From: Pseudolysinimonas_A sp049651805
GTDB taxonomy: Bacteria; Actinomycetota; Actinomycetes; Actinomycetales; Microbacteriaceae
Direction of reading: 5' to 3'
DNA: 64,000 bases
Assembly: GCF_049651805.1 (NCBI RefSeq)
Contig: NZ_JBASCU010000031.1
Coordinates: forward strand, 1 to 64,000
This document shows, in pieces, positions 1-9,235 of this stretch (its first letter is position 1; the number at the start of each line of letters is the position of its first letter). Below the pieces are notes generated by a model that saw only the letters and a list, made by a program, of their open reading frames with translations, did not search any database and was not told the origin of the DNA. Both the position numbers and the translations under genes were made by a program.

Positions 1-466
1 GCTCCGGGGCGGGCGCGGGAGCGGGCTCCGGTGCGGGTGCCGGCTCCGGGGCAGGTGCAGCCTCAGGAGCAGGCGCAGGTGCGGGTGCAGCCTCCTGAGC
101 GGGGGCAGGTGCCGCTTCAGCAGCGGGGGCGGCCTCGGGCGCCGGAGCGGCTTCAGCGGCGGGTGCCGGTGCAGCTTCTGCAGCGGGTGCTGCGGCAGCC
201 GGGGCGTCGGCAGGAGCCGCGGAACCCGAGCCGTCACCGATGGTCACCAGAACGGCGCCGACCTCGACGGTCTCGTCTTCTTGCACGAGGATCTGCTCGA
301 TCACGCCGGCGACGGGCGACGGGATCTCGGTGTCGACCTTGTCGGTCGAGACCTCGAGCAGCGGCTCGTCGACCTCCACCCGGTCGCCGACCTTCTTGAG
401 CCAGCGGGTCACGGTGCCTTCCGTGACGCTCTCTCCAAGAGCCGGGAGGGTGACGGATTCGCTCAT
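1..466 (-). CDS. sucB: 2-oxo acid dehydrogenase E2 subunit (dihydrolipoamide acyltransferase), N-terminal part, cut by the window edge
   Basis: Only the first 155 codons lie inside the window. They encode a lipoyl domain (residues 1-76) with the lipoylation site DKVDTE (Lys43), followed by a long Ala-Pro-Glu linker of the swinging-arm type that runs off the left edge. E2 enzymes transfer the acyl group from E1 to CoA in the pyruvate or 2-oxoglutarate dehydrogenase complex; the catalytic domain that would separate these is outside the window, so the symbol is provisional. The ATG follows an AAGGAG site. It lies 58 bp downstream of lpdA on the same strand, which fits an E3-E2 operon. Confidence 0.9.
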   Translation of the reverse strand, partial: MSESVTLPALGESVTEGTVTRWLKKVGDRVEVDEPLLEVSTDKVDTEIPSPVAGVIEQILVQEDETVEVGAVLVTIGDGSGSAAPADAPAAAAPAAEAAPAPAAEAAPAPEAAPAAEAAPAPAQEAAPAPAPAPEAAPAPEPAPAPEPAPAPAPE

Positions 467-524
467 CAGCGGGTGCTCCTTCGAAGCCTGTGTGGATAGC
501 TTAGCTACGCGTGATTCGCGTGGG

Positions 525-1898
525 TCAGATGCCGTGCAGCGGCTTGCCCGCGATGGCGAGGAACGCCTCGCCGAGGGCTTCGTTCTGCGTCGGGTGCGCG
601 TGGATGTACGGCGCGATGTCTTCCGGGTACGCCTCCCAGTTGACCGCGAGTTGCGCTTCGCCGATCAGCTCGCCGACGCGCGCGCCGATCATATGCACGC
701 CGAGCACCGGGCCGTCCTTCTGCCGCACCACCTTGACATTGCCGGAGGTGCCGATGATGTGGCTCTTGCCGTTGCCGGCGAGGTTGTAGTCGTACGTGGC
801 GATGGCATCCGCACCGAACTTCTCGACGGCCTTCGCCTCGGTGAGCCCGATCGACGCCACCTCGGGGTCGGAGTAGGTGACCTTCGGCACATTGACGTCG
901 TCGACGACGATCGGGTTCAAGCCCGCGATCTCTTCGGCGACGAAGATGCCGTGCTGGAACCCGCGGTGTGCGAGCTGGAGGCCGGGAACGATGTCACCGA
1001 CGGCCCAGACGCCGGGGATGTTGGTGCGCAGACGTTCGTCGGTGAGCACGAATCCGCGGTCCATGTTCACGCCGACCTCCTCGAATCCGAGGTTCGCGGT
1101 CGAGGGCCCCCGGCCGACGGCGACGAGCAACAGCTCGGCTTCGACGGTGGAGCCGTCTTCGAGCGAGACGACGACGCCCGAGTCGTTTTGGGTGACTCCC
1201 GAGAAACGAACCCCGGTCTTGAAATCGATGCCACGCTTGCGGAATGCCCGCTCGAACGCCTTTGAGATCGCGATGTCTTCGTTGGGCACCAGGTTCGGGA
1301 GCGCCTCGATGATCGTCACCTCGGCGCCGAACGAGCGCCAGACGCTCGAGAACTCGACGCCGATGACGCCGCCCCCAAGCACGGCGACCTTCTTGGGCAC
1401 GAAGTCGAGAGCCAGGGCCTGCTCCGAGGTGATGACCCGCCCGCCGATCTCAAGACCGGGCAGCGAGCGCGAGTAGGAGCCGGTGGCCAGCACGATGTTC
1501 TTACCGGTGACGGTCACGTCGCCGACCTGGACGGTCGTGGGCGAGGTGAGACGGCCTTCGCCCTCAATCGTGGTGATGCCGCGCGACTTGATGAGGCCCT
1601 GCAGGCCCTTCCACTTGCTGGCGACGACCTCTTCGCGGTAGCCGGTCACCGCGGCGATGTCGATGCCGCCGTACGTCGCGGTGACGCCGTACTTGGCGGA
1701 CTCGCGGGTGACATCCGCCACCTCGGCCGCATGCAGCAGCGCCTTCGTGGGGATGCAGCCGACGTGCAGACACGTGCCGCCGACCTTCCCCTTCTCGATG
1801 AGCCCGACCGTGAGGCCCAGCTGGCTGGCGCGCAGTGCGGCGGCGTAGCCACCGCTTCCTGCACCCAGAACGACAAGGTCGAAGTTCTGCTCGGACAC
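525..1898 (-). CDS. lpdA: Dihydrolipoyl dehydrogenase (E3)
   Basis: A full-length 457-residue FAD- and NAD-dependent disulfide oxidoreductase. The FAD-binding GAGSGG motif is at residues 12-17, the redox-active pair is Cys43 and Cys48 in GGTCLHVGCIP, a second NAD-binding GGGVIG motif lies mid-protein, and the C-terminal HAHPTQNE segment holds the catalytic His-Glu pair. It reoxidises dihydrolipoamide on the E2 subunit, and the E2 gene follows directly downstream. The GTG start is preceded by a GGGAG stretch. Length and motifs are normal for the family. Confidence 0.97.
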   Translation of the reverse strand: MSEQNFDLVVLGAGSGGYAAALRASQLGLTVGLIEKGKVGGTCLHVGCIPTKALLHAAEVADVTRESAKYGVTATYGGIDIAAVTGYREEVVASKWKGLQGLIKSRGITTIEGEGRLTSPTTVQVGDVTVTGKNIVLATGSYSRSLPGLEIGGRVITSEQALALDFVPKKVAVLGGGVIGVEFSSVWRSFGAEVTIIEALPNLVPNEDIAISKAFERAFRKRGIDFKTGVRFSGVTQNDSGVVVSLEDGSTVEAELLLVAVGRGPSTANLGFEEVGVNMDRGFVLTDERLRTNIPGVWAVGDIVPGLQLAHRGFQHGIFVAEEIAGLNPIVVDDVNVPKVTYSDPEVASIGLTEAKAVEKFGADAIATYDYNLAGNGKSHIIGTSGNVKVVRQKDGPVLGVHMIGARVGELIGEAQLAVNWEAYPEDIAPYIHAHPTQNEALGEAFLAIAGKPLHGI

Positions 1899-1991
1899 CC
1901 GGCGACTCCCTATTTGCGTGCGATTGCGGGCCAGGACAGAGGGTGGCGTGTGGCCCAGAAGGGCAAGGTGTTCCTTGCCATATAGACCCTA

Positions 1992-3497
1992 CTACGGCGT
2001 GGAAAAGTCTTCAGCGAAGCGCAGCAGGGTGCGCACCGTGGTACCCGTCGGGCCCTTTGCGATGCCGCCGTGGGGGGAGCCCGGATTGTTCGCGACGCCC
2101 GCGATGTCGAGATGAGCCCACGGAATGCTGCGCTTGGCGTCACCGTCGCCGGTGCTGCCGACGAAGGTCTTCAGGAAGTGCGCGGCGATCAGCATGCCGC
2201 CACTGGTGTTGCCCGGCTTCGCGTTGGCGATGTCGGCGACGTCGCTGTCGAGCAGCGACCGCAGCTCGGGCGGCATCGGCATGTGCCACAACACCTCGCC
2301 GACCGCAGCCCCGGCGGCTACCAGCTTCTTCACGATCTCGTCATCGCCCATCACCGGGGTGAAGCGCTCGCCCATCGCCACCCGCGCTGCGCCGGTGAGC
2401 GTGGCGACGTCGACGATGGCATCCGGATTTTCTTCGCTCGCAGCGACGATGCCGTCGGCCAGCACCAGACGACCCTCGGCGTCGGTGTTGAGCACCTCGA
2501 CGGTCGTGCCACCCCGCATCCGTAGCACGTCGTTGGGGCGTGTCGCGGCGCCCGACGGCATGTTCTCGGCGATGCACAGCCACGCGGTCAACCGCACGGG
2601 AAGAGCGAGCTGCGCGGCGGCGACGACGACGGCGAGGGCGGTGACGGCACCGGTCATGTCGTACTTCATGCCGACCATCCCTGCCGGCGGCTTCAGCGAC
2701 AGGCCACCCGAGTCGAACGTGATGCCCTTGCCGACGAGGGCGAGGTGGCGGGTCGCGCCCGCGGGGGAGTAGCGCACGACGACGAGCCTCGGGGGACGTA
2801 CCGACCCGCGGCCGACCGCCAGGATGCCGCCGAATCCGCCGGCCTCGAGCGCCGCTTCGTCGAGCACCTCGACATCGAGGGGCAGACCCTGCGCGACGTC
2901 GACCGCGGCGGCGGCGAGCGTCTCGGGATAGAGGTCCGACGGGGGAGTGTTCACGAGATCGCGCACCGTGTGGATGGCGGCGGCGACGGTCGACGCTCGC
3001 GCGACGACGCCCGCCGCGTCGTCGGCGATGGCGGCAGGGACGTGCACGACGATGTCGTCGGCCGGCGTCTTGGTGGTGCCGATCGTCGACACCCGGTAGC
3101 CCGTGTAGGCGTATGCGCCGATGCCGGCGCCCTCGAGAACGGCCAGGGCCTCGGCGCCGTCGGTGACCGGGAGGGCCAGGGCCAGCGAGTCGATTCCGGT
3201 GAGCTGGCGGGCGGCGGATCCGGCCGCGTACCGCAGCGAGTCGGTCGTGAGCGTTCCGGAACCCAGCCCGATGAGAGCGATGGATGCCGTGCTGCCGTCG
3301 AGCGGGGGCAGGCGACGAAGTTCGTCGACGCCGCCCGTCGCGGCGATGCCGGCGAGCGCGGATGAAACCGAGGGGAAGGCGCCGTCGCCGACGGCGAGTC
3401 GCGGGCCGTCGGCGGTCTTGCGCACCCCGAGCACGAGCACCTCCGCTGCGGTGCTGACGGGTTCGGCGGATGAGATCGAGAGCACCGGTACGGCCAT
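1992..3497 (-). CDS. pepA: Leucyl aminopeptidase (cytosol aminopeptidase, M17)
   Basis: A 501-residue M17 metallo-aminopeptidase that removes N-terminal residues from peptides in the cytoplasm. The signature NTDAEGRL, which carries metal ligands, is present, as are the upstream GKGITFDSGG and MKYDMTGA metal-binding segments. The N-terminal domain is poorly conserved, as usual. A TAGCAT hexamer ends 6 nt before the ATG, so the mRNA is probably leaderless. It is transcribed divergently from the PAC2 gene and lies 93 bp upstream of lpdA on the same strand. Confidence 0.96.
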   Translation of the reverse strand: MAVPVLSISSAEPVSTAAEVLVLGVRKTADGPRLAVGDGAFPSVSSALAGIAATGGVDELRRLPPLDGSTASIALIGLGSGTLTTDSLRYAAGSAARQLTGIDSLALALPVTDGAEALAVLEGAGIGAYAYTGYRVSTIGTTKTPADDIVVHVPAAIADDAAGVVARASTVAAAIHTVRDLVNTPPSDLYPETLAAAAVDVAQGLPLDVEVLDEAALEAGGFGGILAVGRGSVRPPRLVVVRYSPAGATRHLALVGKGITFDSGGLSLKPPAGMVGMKYDMTGAVTALAVVVAAAQLALPVRLTAWLCIAENMPSGAATRPNDVLRMRGGTTVEVLNTDAEGRLVLADGIVAASEENPDAIVDVATLTGAARVAMGERFTPVMGDDEIVKKLVAAGAAVGEVLWHMPMPPELRSLLDSDVADIANAKPGNTSGGMLIAAHFLKTFVGSTGDGDAKRSIPWAHLDIAGVANNPGSPHGGIAKGPTGTTVRTLLRFAEDFSTP

Positions 3498-3503
3498 CGG
3501 GCC

Positions 3504-3509
3504 ATGCTA
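3504..3509 (-). promoter_or_regulatory. Probable -10 element of a leaderless pepA promoter
   Basis: TAGCAT on the minus strand, separated from the pepA ATG by exactly 6 nt. This matches the TANNNT -10 plus about 6 nt spacing typical of leaderless actinobacterial transcripts. Confidence 0.6.
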
Positions 3510-3576
3510 ACCGCGTGTTCGCTTACGGCTTCACCGCCGCGACGCTGTTCTCCTGCGGTGGCCGCAGGCCCCGAAA

Positions 3577-3582
3577 TAGAAT
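3577..3582 (+). promoter_or_regulatory. Probable -10 element of a leaderless PAC2-gene promoter
   Basis: TAGAAT lies 6 nt before the ATG at 3589, leaving no room for a ribosome binding site. It is back to back with the pepA promoter. Confidence 0.65.
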
Positions 3583-3588
3583 CGGGGC

Positions 3589-4497
3589 ATGCGAGATCCC
3601 GGCGGCTTGTACGACCTGTCGGTCGAGGCCGGCCAGGTTCCGCGTGACCTGCACCTCGTCGCGGGGCTGACCGGATTCACCGACGCGGGCGGCGCGGTCA
3701 GCCAGGTGAGCCAGTACCTTCTCGACAATCTCGAGATGAACGAGGTCGTCGCTTTCGACACCGACGCGCTGCTCGACTACCGGGCCCGTCGCCCGATCAT
3801 GTTCTTCGATCAAGACCACCTGAGCGAATACAAGCCGGCGAAGCTGTCGCTGTATCTCGCCAAAGACGAGCTCGGGCAACCGTTCCTCTTCCTCACCGGG
3901 TTCGAACCCGACTTCCAATGGGAGCGGTTCACCGCGGCGATCGTGCAACTCGTCGAGAAGTACGGGGTGAAAGACACGACGTGGGTCAACGCGATCGCGA
4001 TGCCCACCCCGCACACTCGACCGATCGGGGTCACGGTGAGCGGCAACCGGCTCGACCTGATCGACTCCCTCTCGATCTGGAAGCCGCGCACGCAGGTTCC
4101 GTCGAACGCGCTGCACCTGCTCGAGTACCGGCTGCAACAGCTCGGGCATCCGACCGCCGGGTTCGTGCTGCTCATCCCGCACTACCTGTCTGACACCGAG
4201 TTCCCGCAGGCGGCCGTCACGGCGCTCGAGAGCATCAGCGCCGCAACCGGGCTGATCTTCCCCACCGACAGACTGCGCGAAGACAACCGGGAGTTCCTCG
4301 CCAAGGTCGACGATCAGGTGCACGGCAACCAGGAGTTGGAGCGGCTTGTGGGCGCCCTTGAAGAGCGGCACGACAGCTACATGGAAGAGAACCCACTTCC
4401 TTCGCCGCTGATGGACTCCAGTGGCGAGTTGCCGTCGGCCGACACGATCGCCGCAGAGCTTGAGAAGTTTCTGGCGAACCGCCGCGACGACCTCTGA
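3589..4497 (+). CDS. PAC2 family protein (proteasome assembly chaperone-like)
   Basis: A 302-residue soluble protein with the PAC2 layout: an N-terminal segment with GLTGFTDAGGAV, the region around KDTTWVNAIAMPTPHTRP, and HPTAGFVLLIPHYLSDTEFPQAAV near residue 190. Actinobacterial PAC2 proteins resemble eukaryotic proteasome assembly chaperones, but their client here is unknown and no proteasome genes are in the window. The start is fixed by a leaderless promoter. It stands alone between divergent pepA and the sigma-factor gene. Confidence 0.88.
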   Translation: MRDPGGLYDLSVEAGQVPRDLHLVAGLTGFTDAGGAVSQVSQYLLDNLEMNEVVAFDTDALLDYRARRPIMFFDQDHLSEYKPAKLSLYLAKDELGQPFLFLTGFEPDFQWERFTAAIVQLVEKYGVKDTTWVNAIAMPTPHTRPIGVTVSGNRLDLIDSLSIWKPRTQVPSNALHLLEYRLQQLGHPTAGFVLLIPHYLSDTEFPQAAVTALESISAATGLIFPTDRLREDNREFLAKVDDQVHGNQELERLVGALEERHDSYMEENPLPSPLMDSSGELPSADTIAAELEKFLANRRDDL

Positions 4498-4561
4498 TCC
4501 CGGCGGCCGTGACGAGCCGGGTGCAAGCCGGTCGCTGCGGAGTGTGAGAGAATGATCGTTC

Positions 4562-4621
4562 AAGACCCGGTCGGGTCCTCGAGGTTTCCGTTGGAAACGC
4601 GGGGGACTTGACAAGGGTCTT
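4562..4621 (+). promoter_or_regulatory. Three-helix hairpin in the leader of the sigma-factor gene
   Basis: Nested inverted repeats: AAGACCC (4562-4568) with GGGTCTT (4615-4621); GTCCTC (4575-4580) with GGGGAC (4602-4607, one G-T pair); and GTTTCC (4584-4589) with GGAAAC (4593-4598), loop GTT. An AATGAT hexamer at 4549-4554 would start transcription at about 4561, placing this hairpin at the very 5' end of the mRNA. A function in mRNA stability or translation control is inference. Confidence 0.5.
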
Positions 4622-4670
4622 AGTAATGCCCGGAAATGCCGGCCCATTCGGGCCGCGGAAGGGAACCCGG

Positions 4671-6206
<1,536 letters not shown>

Positions 6207-6212
6207 GCCCAC

Positions 6213-6941
6213 GTGGACGTTCCCTACGACGAGAACCGCGTGCGGCCCCGCGAGGTCGAGGTCGACGGCGTTCGGTATGAGCGCATCCCGATCAAGACCC
6301 ATGTGGTGCTGCCGGGCGAGCCGTTGCACCCGGTGATCGAGAAGTACGCGCTCGACCACCTTCAGGACGGCGACTGGCTGTTCATGACCGAGAAGATGGT
6401 CGCCGGCTCCCAGGGCCGCGCCTATCCGGTCGCCGAGACGAAAGCCCGGCCGCTGGCCGTCTGGCTCTCGAAGCGTGTGGTTCGTACGCCGTGGGGCATC
6501 GGCCTCGGCATCCCCGAGACGATGGAGTGGGCGATCCGCGAGGTCGGCACCCCGCGCATCCTGTTCGCCGCCGCCGTCTCGGTGATCACCAAGCGGTTCG
6601 GTCGCACCGGCGACTTCTACCGGATCGCCGGCACGAAGGCGCGCGGCATCGACGGCCCCGGCTACCCGACGATCCCGCCCTACGACGAGATGGTCGTGCT
6701 CACCGCCGCGAAGCCGAAGCAGACCAGCGAAGGCGTTCGGGATGCCGTGGCCGGGTGGGGCAAGCGCGTCGACGTCTTCCTCGTCGACATCAACGACATC
6801 GGCGGCAACGTGCTCGGCTCGACCACCGATCGCGCGACCGAGCTGTTGGTGGCGCGCATCTTGAAGGACAACCCCATCGGCCAGGGCCACGAGTCGACCC
6901 CGCTCGGCATCATCCGCCGCGCCCCCTCGGTGGTCGAGTAG
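6213..6941 (+). CDS. Coenzyme F420-0:L-glutamate ligase-like protein
   Basis: A 242-residue protein of the CofE/FbiB N-terminal ligase family. It has the IPIKTHVVLPGEPL segment, the DGDWLFMTEKMVA strand, SVITKRFGRTGDFYRIAG, and the DINDIGGNVLG motif near residue 192. Characterised members add glutamate to F420-0 using GTP. No other F420 gene is in the window, so the real substrate may differ. The GTG start lies 6 bp after sigA, suggesting co-transcription. Its TAG stop is inside a dispersed palindromic repeat (6932-6966). The convergent alanine racemase-like gene follows. Confidence 0.75.
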   Translation: MDVPYDENRVRPREVEVDGVRYERIPIKTHVVLPGEPLHPVIEKYALDHLQDGDWLFMTEKMVAGSQGRAYPVAETKARPLAVWLSKRVVRTPWGIGLGIPETMEWAIREVGTPRILFAAAVSVITKRFGRTGDFYRIAGTKARGIDGPGYPTIPPYDEMVVLTAAKPKQTSEGVRDAVAGWGKRVDVFLVDINDIGGNVLGSTTDRATELLVARILKDNPIGQGHESTPLGIIRRAPSVVE

Positions 6942-6966
6942 CCCGCGAAGCGGGCGTATCGAGACC
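6932..6966. repeat. Dispersed palindromic (REP-like) repeat, copy 1
   Basis: GGTCGAGTAG...TATCGAGACC with a CCCGC-gaa-GCGGG core. It carries the stop codon (6939-6941) of the preceding gene. It shares outer arms with five other copies at 51553, 52625, 55603, 56149 and 61187. Confidence 0.85.
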
Positions 6967-6977
6967 AGCCCCGCGGC

Positions 6978-8042
6978 CTACTCGTTGAGGTAGACCCGGG
7001 GAATGCGGGTGGACGCGCGAGCGAGGATCTCGTCGCCGATCGTGGCCGCCCACCGCGCCCAGTCCTCAGCGGTCGGCTCGCCGTGGTCCCCGGGGCCGTA
7101 GATCACGGCGACATCGCCCACCTGATCGTGGCGGGTCGCCCCCACGAACGTCTCATCGACGTGGATGACGAACACACCGGCCCGGCGGTCGCCCAGCAGC
7201 ACCTCGGCGCCTTGCCCGCTCGGCGCATCCGGAGTCGCGGTCGGAGGAAGGCCGTCGGCCGAGCCGATTCCGAGCACCGCGTAGTCGCCGTGCAGTCGAA
7301 CGATCTCCGCCGTGACCGTCATGGGGGCGCGCATGCCCAGACCCCGCGCATCGACGTCGTCGAACGGCGAGACTCCGTAGGCGGCGATGCCGAATCGCAC
7401 GAGATCGAAGCGTGCTGCAGGCATTCGGATGCCGGCCGAAGACGCCGCGAGGTGCAGCAACGGGCGGTCGGGGCCGGCCATCGGCACTCCGATACCGGCG
7501 GCCACGGCGATCGCGGCCCGGAATTCGGCCAGGGCTGCGGCATCGTCGTCGGGGGAGGCGTCGGCGAGGTGTGACCACAGTCCGGCGAGGCGCACTCGAC
7601 CGGCTTCCTGAAGGTCGAGGGTCGCCCGCACGAGCTCCGGCCAATCTTCCGGGCTCGCGCCATTGCGGTGCAGGCCGGTGTCGATCTTCAGGTGCACGGA
7701 TGCCACGCCGGCATCGGCGATCCGCCGCAGTTCGGTGAGCGACGACACTCCGAGGTCGACACCCGCCTCGATCCCCGCGCGAAAGTCGGTCTCTTTCCCA
7801 TGCAGCCATGCGAAGACTTGCGCGTCGATTCCGGCGGCGCGGATCGCCAATGCGGCGGGGACGTCGAGGACGGCGAGAGAGTCGGCACCGGACTCCAGGG
7901 ACGCGCGGGCGATCGGCAGCATCCCGTGGCCGTAGCCGTCGGCCTTGACTGCGAGCATCGTGCGCGCCGGTGCGGCCAGGGCGGCGAGGGTGCGAACGTT
8001 GTGGCGGAACGCGTCGAGGTCGATCTCGATGCGGGCGCTCAT
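6978..8042 (-). CDS. Alanine racemase-like protein with intact PLP barrel but degenerate C-terminal catalytic domain
   Basis: 354 residues, the full length of alanine racemase. The barrel is well kept: PLP-lysine motif VKADGYGHG (Lys33), KIDTGLHRNG (Lys119, Arg126), WSHLADA (His158) and FDLVRFGIAAYG (Arg216). The C-terminal domain has lost the expected catalytic features: the GVSYGxTY segment is absent, GYADG is IGSADG (259-264), and the MDQ motif reads HVDE (Val295). The terminal TIGDEILAR...RIPRVY segment is retained. The racemase interconverts L- and D-alanine for peptidoglycan; alone this protein lacks the catalytic tyrosine. Its ATG overlaps the stop of the upstream complementary gene by 4 nt (ATGA), so translation is probably coupled. 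See findings. Confidence 0.85.
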   Translation of the reverse strand: MSARIEIDLDAFRHNVRTLAALAAPARTMLAVKADGYGHGMLPIARASLESGADSLAVLDVPAALAIRAAGIDAQVFAWLHGKETDFRAGIEAGVDLGVSSLTELRRIADAGVASVHLKIDTGLHRNGASPEDWPELVRATLDLQEAGRVRLAGLWSHLADASPDDDAAALAEFRAAIAVAAGIGVPMAGPDRPLLHLAASSAGIRMPAARFDLVRFGIAAYGVSPFDDVDARGLGMRAPMTVTAEIVRLHGDYAVLGIGSADGLPPTATPDAPSGQGAEVLLGDRRAGVFVIHVDETFVGATRHDQVGDVAVIYGPGDHGEPTAEDWARWAATIGDEILARASTRIPRVYLNE

Positions 8043-8710
8043 CGAACGCTCCGTACGACACGCGACGCGATCCCGGCGGTGAGCGTTCGCTGCTCGCGCT
8101 CGGTCCAGTAAGCCCAGTCGATCGCCGACGGCTCCCCGCGCGCGGGATCGCCGAATAGCACGGCATCCATACCGAGATCGACCTCGGCGTCGCCGACGTC
8201 GAGCACGAACTGGTCCATCGCGATGCGCCCGACGAGCGGGAACGTCGTGTCACCGACGAGAACGCGGGCGCGATTGGATGCCAGCCGCGGCACACCGTCG
8301 GCGTACCCGAGCGCGACGAGAGCCAGCTGGGTCGGCTGAGCGGTGCGGTACGTGTAGCCGTAAGACACTCCGGAATCGGCAGGCACCTTTTTCACGGCGA
8401 CGACTTCGCCGACGACCGACATGACGGCCCGCCCGTGTTCATCGTCATCGAAGCCATAGGCCCGCGAGGCTGACAATGGAGGCTCGTGATCGAACCGCAC
8501 GGCCTCGCGACGGAACCCGGCAGCGACGGCGACCGCGGCATCCTGTTCGTTGCTGACGACGATCTCTGCCACGCCCGCATCGAGCGCCGCGGGGGCAATG
8601 AGAGCCAGTCCATGGCCGAATGCATCGGCGCGTGCATCGAGCACATCGCCTGGCCTGTTCGCTGCGAACGCGTCGAGGTCGATCAGCGCTCGACGGCGGA
8701 TTCCAGACAC
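8039..8710 (-). CDS. Truncated alanine racemase-like protein with intact C-terminal catalytic domain but Arg in place of the PLP lysine
   Basis: About 223 residues. The first 85 match only the start of the racemase barrel; the PLP motif reads ARADAFGHG, with Arg27 where Lys is required, and the middle of the barrel is missing. The rest is a well-kept C-terminal beta domain: VSYGYTY (residues 115-121, catalytic tyrosine region), GYADG (135-139) and GRIAMDQ (161-167). These are the motifs lost in the overlapping downstream gene. I chose GTG at 8710, with GGATGG just upstream; a TTG at 8722 is the alternative. A strong hairpin lies directly upstream. No catalytic activity is expected from this protein alone. 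Confidence 0.82.
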   Translation of the reverse strand: MSGIRRRALIDLDAFAANRPGDVLDARADAFGHGLALIAPAALDAGVAEIVVSNEQDAAVAVAAGFRREAVRFDHEPPLSASRAYGFDDDEHGRAVMSVVGEVVAVKKVPADSGVSYGYTYRTAQPTQLALVALGYADGVPRLASNRARVLVGDTTFPLVGRIAMDQFVLDVGDAEVDLGMDAVLFGDPARGEPSAIDWAYWTEREQRTLTAGIASRVVRSVR

Positions 8711-8734
8711 CCGCCCATCCAAGCACCAGAAACG

Positions 8735-8764
8735 ACGAAGGCCCCGGCGAACCGGGGCCTTCGT
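8735..8764 (-). terminator. Hairpin between the zinc-ribbon gene and the racemase pair
   Basis: A perfect 13-bp stem: ACGAAGGCCCCGG (8735-8747) and its complement (8752-8764), loop CGAA. It follows the stop of the zinc-ribbon gene by 10 bp and precedes the racemase pair by 24 bp. There is no long T-run, so it could be a terminator, an attenuator or a processing site. Confidence 0.7.
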
Positions 8765-8774
8765 GCGAAGTCGA

Positions 8775-9011
8775 TCAGTCGGAGACCGGCTGAAGTAGTC
8801 GGCTCGACTCGTCGTGCCATTCCAGCGCGACGGGCTGCAGCTTCTCTTTGAACTCGGTGGCGTGGTGAGCGCAGAAGAGCAGCTCGCCGCTCGCGAGGGT
8901 GGCCTTCACGTAAGCCTGCGCCCCGCAGTAGTCGCAACGGTCGAGGGCGCTGAGCAGGGGCGTTCCGAGTTCGAGCTCATCGACCGAACTGTCGGATGCG
9001 ATGTGCGACAT
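8775..9011 (-). CDS. Small zinc-ribbon protein (DUF7455-type)
   Basis: 78 residues with a single zinc-ribbon-like core, CDYCGAQAYVKA...LLFCAHHATEF, giving CxxC and CxHH ligands. Small proteins of this type are often found beside sigA and parE in actinobacteria; their function is unknown to me. The ATG at 9011 is chosen over an in-frame codon 66 nt upstream because AGGAGG lies just before it. It is transcribed divergently from parE and followed by a strong hairpin. Confidence 0.8.
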   Translation of the reverse strand: MSHIASDSSVDELELGTPLLSALDRCDYCGAQAYVKATLASGELLFCAHHATEFKEKLQPVALEWHDESSRLLQPVSD

Positions 9012-9235
9012 GTGCTCCTCCTCGGGTTGAGATCGGTGTTCCGTGACTCCATACAAGCACGCAGCTGTGTCAGACATGTGTCATGAGCGTTGCATTTCGC
9101 TCTCGGCGCACCCGGGAATAGCTCGGAACCGCGGCAACCGGGCGTCGTGCGGGGTGGGATACCGGGCAGGGTCGTCGCCCGGGGTTAGTCTGATCGACGG
9201 CCAACTTCCAGAATGTCTCGACAGGAGCAGAACCC

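Noticed and set aside
1..230. GC-rich short repeats at the left edge as a repeat array or CRISPR
   Set aside because: They encode the Ala-Pro-Glu linker of the E2 protein; there is no unit-and-spacer pattern.
240..1265. Open frame on the plus strand over sucB and lpdA
   Set aside because: Antisense to a clear dehydrogenase gene.
4608..4613. TTGACA in the sigA leader as a -35 element
   Set aside because: No -10 at suitable spacing follows; the sequence is better explained as part of the leader hairpin region.
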